20,446 nucleotides of DNA from Deinococcus sp. (GTDB lineage: Bacteria; Deinococcota; Deinococci; Deinococcales; Deinococcaceae), in the NCBI RefSeq assembly GCF_025362455.1, contig NZ_JANYGJ010000207.1, positions 1 to 20,446 of the forward strand, read 5' to 3'. This document shows positions 17,682 to 20,446 of this stretch, piece by piece. How positions within the stretch are numbered: position 1 is the first letter of the stretch; each line of letters starts with the position of its first letter. A program made the position numbers and the translations under genes. The notes under the pieces are model-generated. The model searched no databases. It was not told the DNA's origin and saw only the letters and a list, made by a program, of their open reading frames with translations.

Positions 17682-18517
17682 TCAGCGCCAGGCGTCCCGT
17701 TCGCGCCGCACGAAGGCCCGCAGATCGCTGGCCGGGCGGCCCAGCACCTCCTCCACCGTGCGGGTGACGCGCCCGGCGCGGCCCAGGCGGGCGACGGTGT
17801 ACTCGGCCAGCATGAACAGCGCGAAGCTGAGCGCCACGCCGCGCAGAACGCTGAGGCGCACGAATTCCAGTGCGCTCGGATCGGCGTGGCGGATGGTCTG
17901 CCCCAGCTCGTCACTCAGGAGGGCGGCGACCTCGAAGTAGTCAGGGGCCGCCGGACCGGTCAGGTCGTAGGCGACCCTGGCATGGCCTTCTCGCAGGGCC
18001 AGCGCCGCCACTTCGGCCACGTCCTGCGCGTCCACCATGCTGGTGCGGCCACGCCCGGCAGGCACGAACAGCTCGCCGCGCCGCTTGATATCGTCACGGT
18101 GCGTGGTGGAAAGGTTCTGCATGAAGTAACTGGCCCGCAGCAAGACCCATTCCAGGCCGGAGCGTTCCAGCAGCCGCTCGATCCGGCGGTGGGGCAAGGC
18201 GGGCACCTTCTCGGCGCCCAGAATCGACAGGAAGACCACCTGACGAATGCCCTGAGCTCTGGCCGAGATGAGCAGCGCCCCCACCTGGGCCGTCGTCGTG
18301 CCGGGCGGCCACATCAGAAACAGCCTGGGGCAGCCTTGCAGGGCCGAGTAGGTGGTCGGGGCGGCCAGATCGAAATACGCGGCCTCACCGGAGGGTTCGG
18401 TCCACTTCTCAGGTGAGCGCAGCCCGACCCGGAACGCCGCACCCGCCGCACCCAGCGCCCGCGCCACGCCGCCGCCGACCCGCCCGCTGGCGCCCATGAC
18501 GAAAATCCGTTCGCTGT

Positions 18518-18521
<4 letters not shown>
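17682..18521 (-). CDS. NmrA-like NAD(P)-binding oxidoreductase, 279 aa
   Basis: An atypical short-chain dehydrogenase with the N-terminal dinucleotide motif VMGASGRVGGGVARALGAAG (residues 8-27) and the NmrA/azoreductase-type body: LFLMWPPG, RQVVFLSILGAEKV, HRRIERLLERSGLEWVLLRA, YFMQNL, and YDLTGPAAPDYFEVAALLSD. It lacks the YxxxK catalytic pair of classical SDRs, as NmrA proteins do. Members reduce quinones or act as redox sensors; the substrate here is unknown. The start is a TTG at 18521, overlapping the stop of the gamma-glutamyltransferase gene as TTGA, with AGGTGG eight bases upstream, so the two are probably coupled. Confidence 0.88.
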
Positions 18522-20107
<1,586 letters not shown>

Positions 20108-20113
20108 CGCTTC

Positions 20114-20119
20114 AGTGTA
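20114..20119 (-). promoter_or_regulatory. -10 box of ggt (leaderless)
   Basis: On the minus strand TACACT ends six bases before the GTG at 20107. There is no ribosome site. The -35 position is taken by a C-rich run, the complement of the G-rich block at 20120-20142. Confidence 0.5.
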
Positions 20120-20142
20120 GGGAGGGTGGGCAGAATACGGGG
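20120..20142 (+). other. G-quadruplex-type motif abutting the ggt -10 box
   Basis: The plus strand reads GGGAGGGTGGG, then eight bases, then GGGG, i.e. four G-runs with loops of 1, 1 and 8. It lies immediately upstream of the -10 box, on the template strand for ggt. Confidence 0.6.
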
Positions 20143-20226
20143 TGGATTGAGGGACGGTGAAGGTGGTGGGCTTGCTGACAAGGCGGCTGGATGTGCGGGT
20201 GGCGGTGGGGTTGCGTTGCATGGGCT

Positions 20227-20241
20227 TTAGCACTGTGCTAA
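20227..20241. promoter_or_regulatory. 15-bp perfect palindrome, possible operator
   Basis: TTAGCACTGTGCTAA is a perfect 7-1-7 palindrome, about 120 bases upstream of the ggt start. Its size and symmetry fit a dimeric repressor site. The target regulator is unknown. Confidence 0.45.
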
Positions 20242-20263
20242 TGCGTCGGCTCCCCCACCCCCC

Positions 20264-20441
20264 AGCGGTCAGGCCCGATAGGTGCCGTTCTGAATAAGAC
20301 GCCCCCGCCCCGGTGGGGCGTAACTGGCCACAGGTTCGGGGACGGCGTCTTGGGCAGAACGGACTGTCGTCGTGAACGGACGCGCCTGGGCACGCCACTC
20401 CTCCCCATGAGGACGCCTGCCCGCCCCTCACCTCTCTTGAT
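20264..20441 (-). repeat. Composite dispersed repeat, right copy (C, B, A inverted; D direct)
   Basis: Module C is at 20264-20292, B at 20353-20380 and A at 20384-20424, all inverted relative to the left copy, followed by D at 20423-20441 in the same orientation as on the left. Read on the minus strand the order is A, B, a 60-base insert rich in C and G (20293-20352), then C, whereas the left copy has A, C, B. The insert is absent on the left. Confidence 0.8.
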
Positions 20442-20446
20442 TAGGC

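Larger units (their letters stand above)
20108..20446. other. Gene-free right end
   Basis: No gene is seen. The stretch contains the ggt promoter, a G-rich block, a 15-base perfect palindrome and the right copy of the composite repeat. Confidence 0.75.

Overview
The window looks like chromosomal DNA of a high-GC bacterium of the Deinococcus group. Pointers are the phytoene desaturase/phytoene synthase pair of Deinococcus type, the strongly GC-biased codon use, start codons sitting 6-7 bases after a TANNNT -10 box (leaderless transcripts, common in Deinococcus), and the many short intergenic repeats. The genus is inferred from these traits, not from a database match. I saw no rRNA, tRNA, CRISPR array, IS transposase or prophage.

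Layout. 1-703: no gene; a composite dispersed repeat whose modules recur at the right end (20264-20441). 704-2278 (minus): an unrecognised protein preceded by a double winged-helix regulator. 2681-6213 (minus): carotenoid block of a SAM-dependent methyltransferase, crtB and crtI. 6279-7997 (plus): two membrane proteins with long hydrophilic tails, a holin-superfamily/YqjE-like protein and a protein with a duplicated VRDFR motif. 8083-9785 (minus): release factor 2 (prfB) with its programmed +1 frameshift, then a small unknown protein. 9900-11201 (minus): a multispanning membrane protein followed by a decayed WapI-type immunity gene, recognisable only after correcting a frameshift and two stops. 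11368-12612 (plus): glyA with a strong terminator. 12679-15028 (minus): a membrane-anchored pseudokinase with a PEGA-like external domain, followed closely by two small, AT-richer membrane proteins. 15157-15303: a MITE-like element. 15355-17677 (plus): tight operon of an Mrp/ApbC Fe-S carrier, a SufR-like regulator and a 2H phosphoesterase. 17682-20107 (minus): gamma-glutamyltransferase coupled to an NmrA-like NAD(P)-binding protein.

How genes may work together: crtB and crtI give the first two carotenoid steps (phytoene formation and desaturation). The apbC-sufR-2H operon links Fe-S cluster delivery to a probable Fe-S-sensing regulator and a possible RNA-processing enzyme. Release factor 2 controls its own synthesis through the frameshift. 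The most unusual items are the pseudokinase operon, the Fe-S/2H operon with altered motifs, the eroded immunity gene, the composite repeats at both ends, and the number of 7-24 bp tandem duplications inside and between genes.
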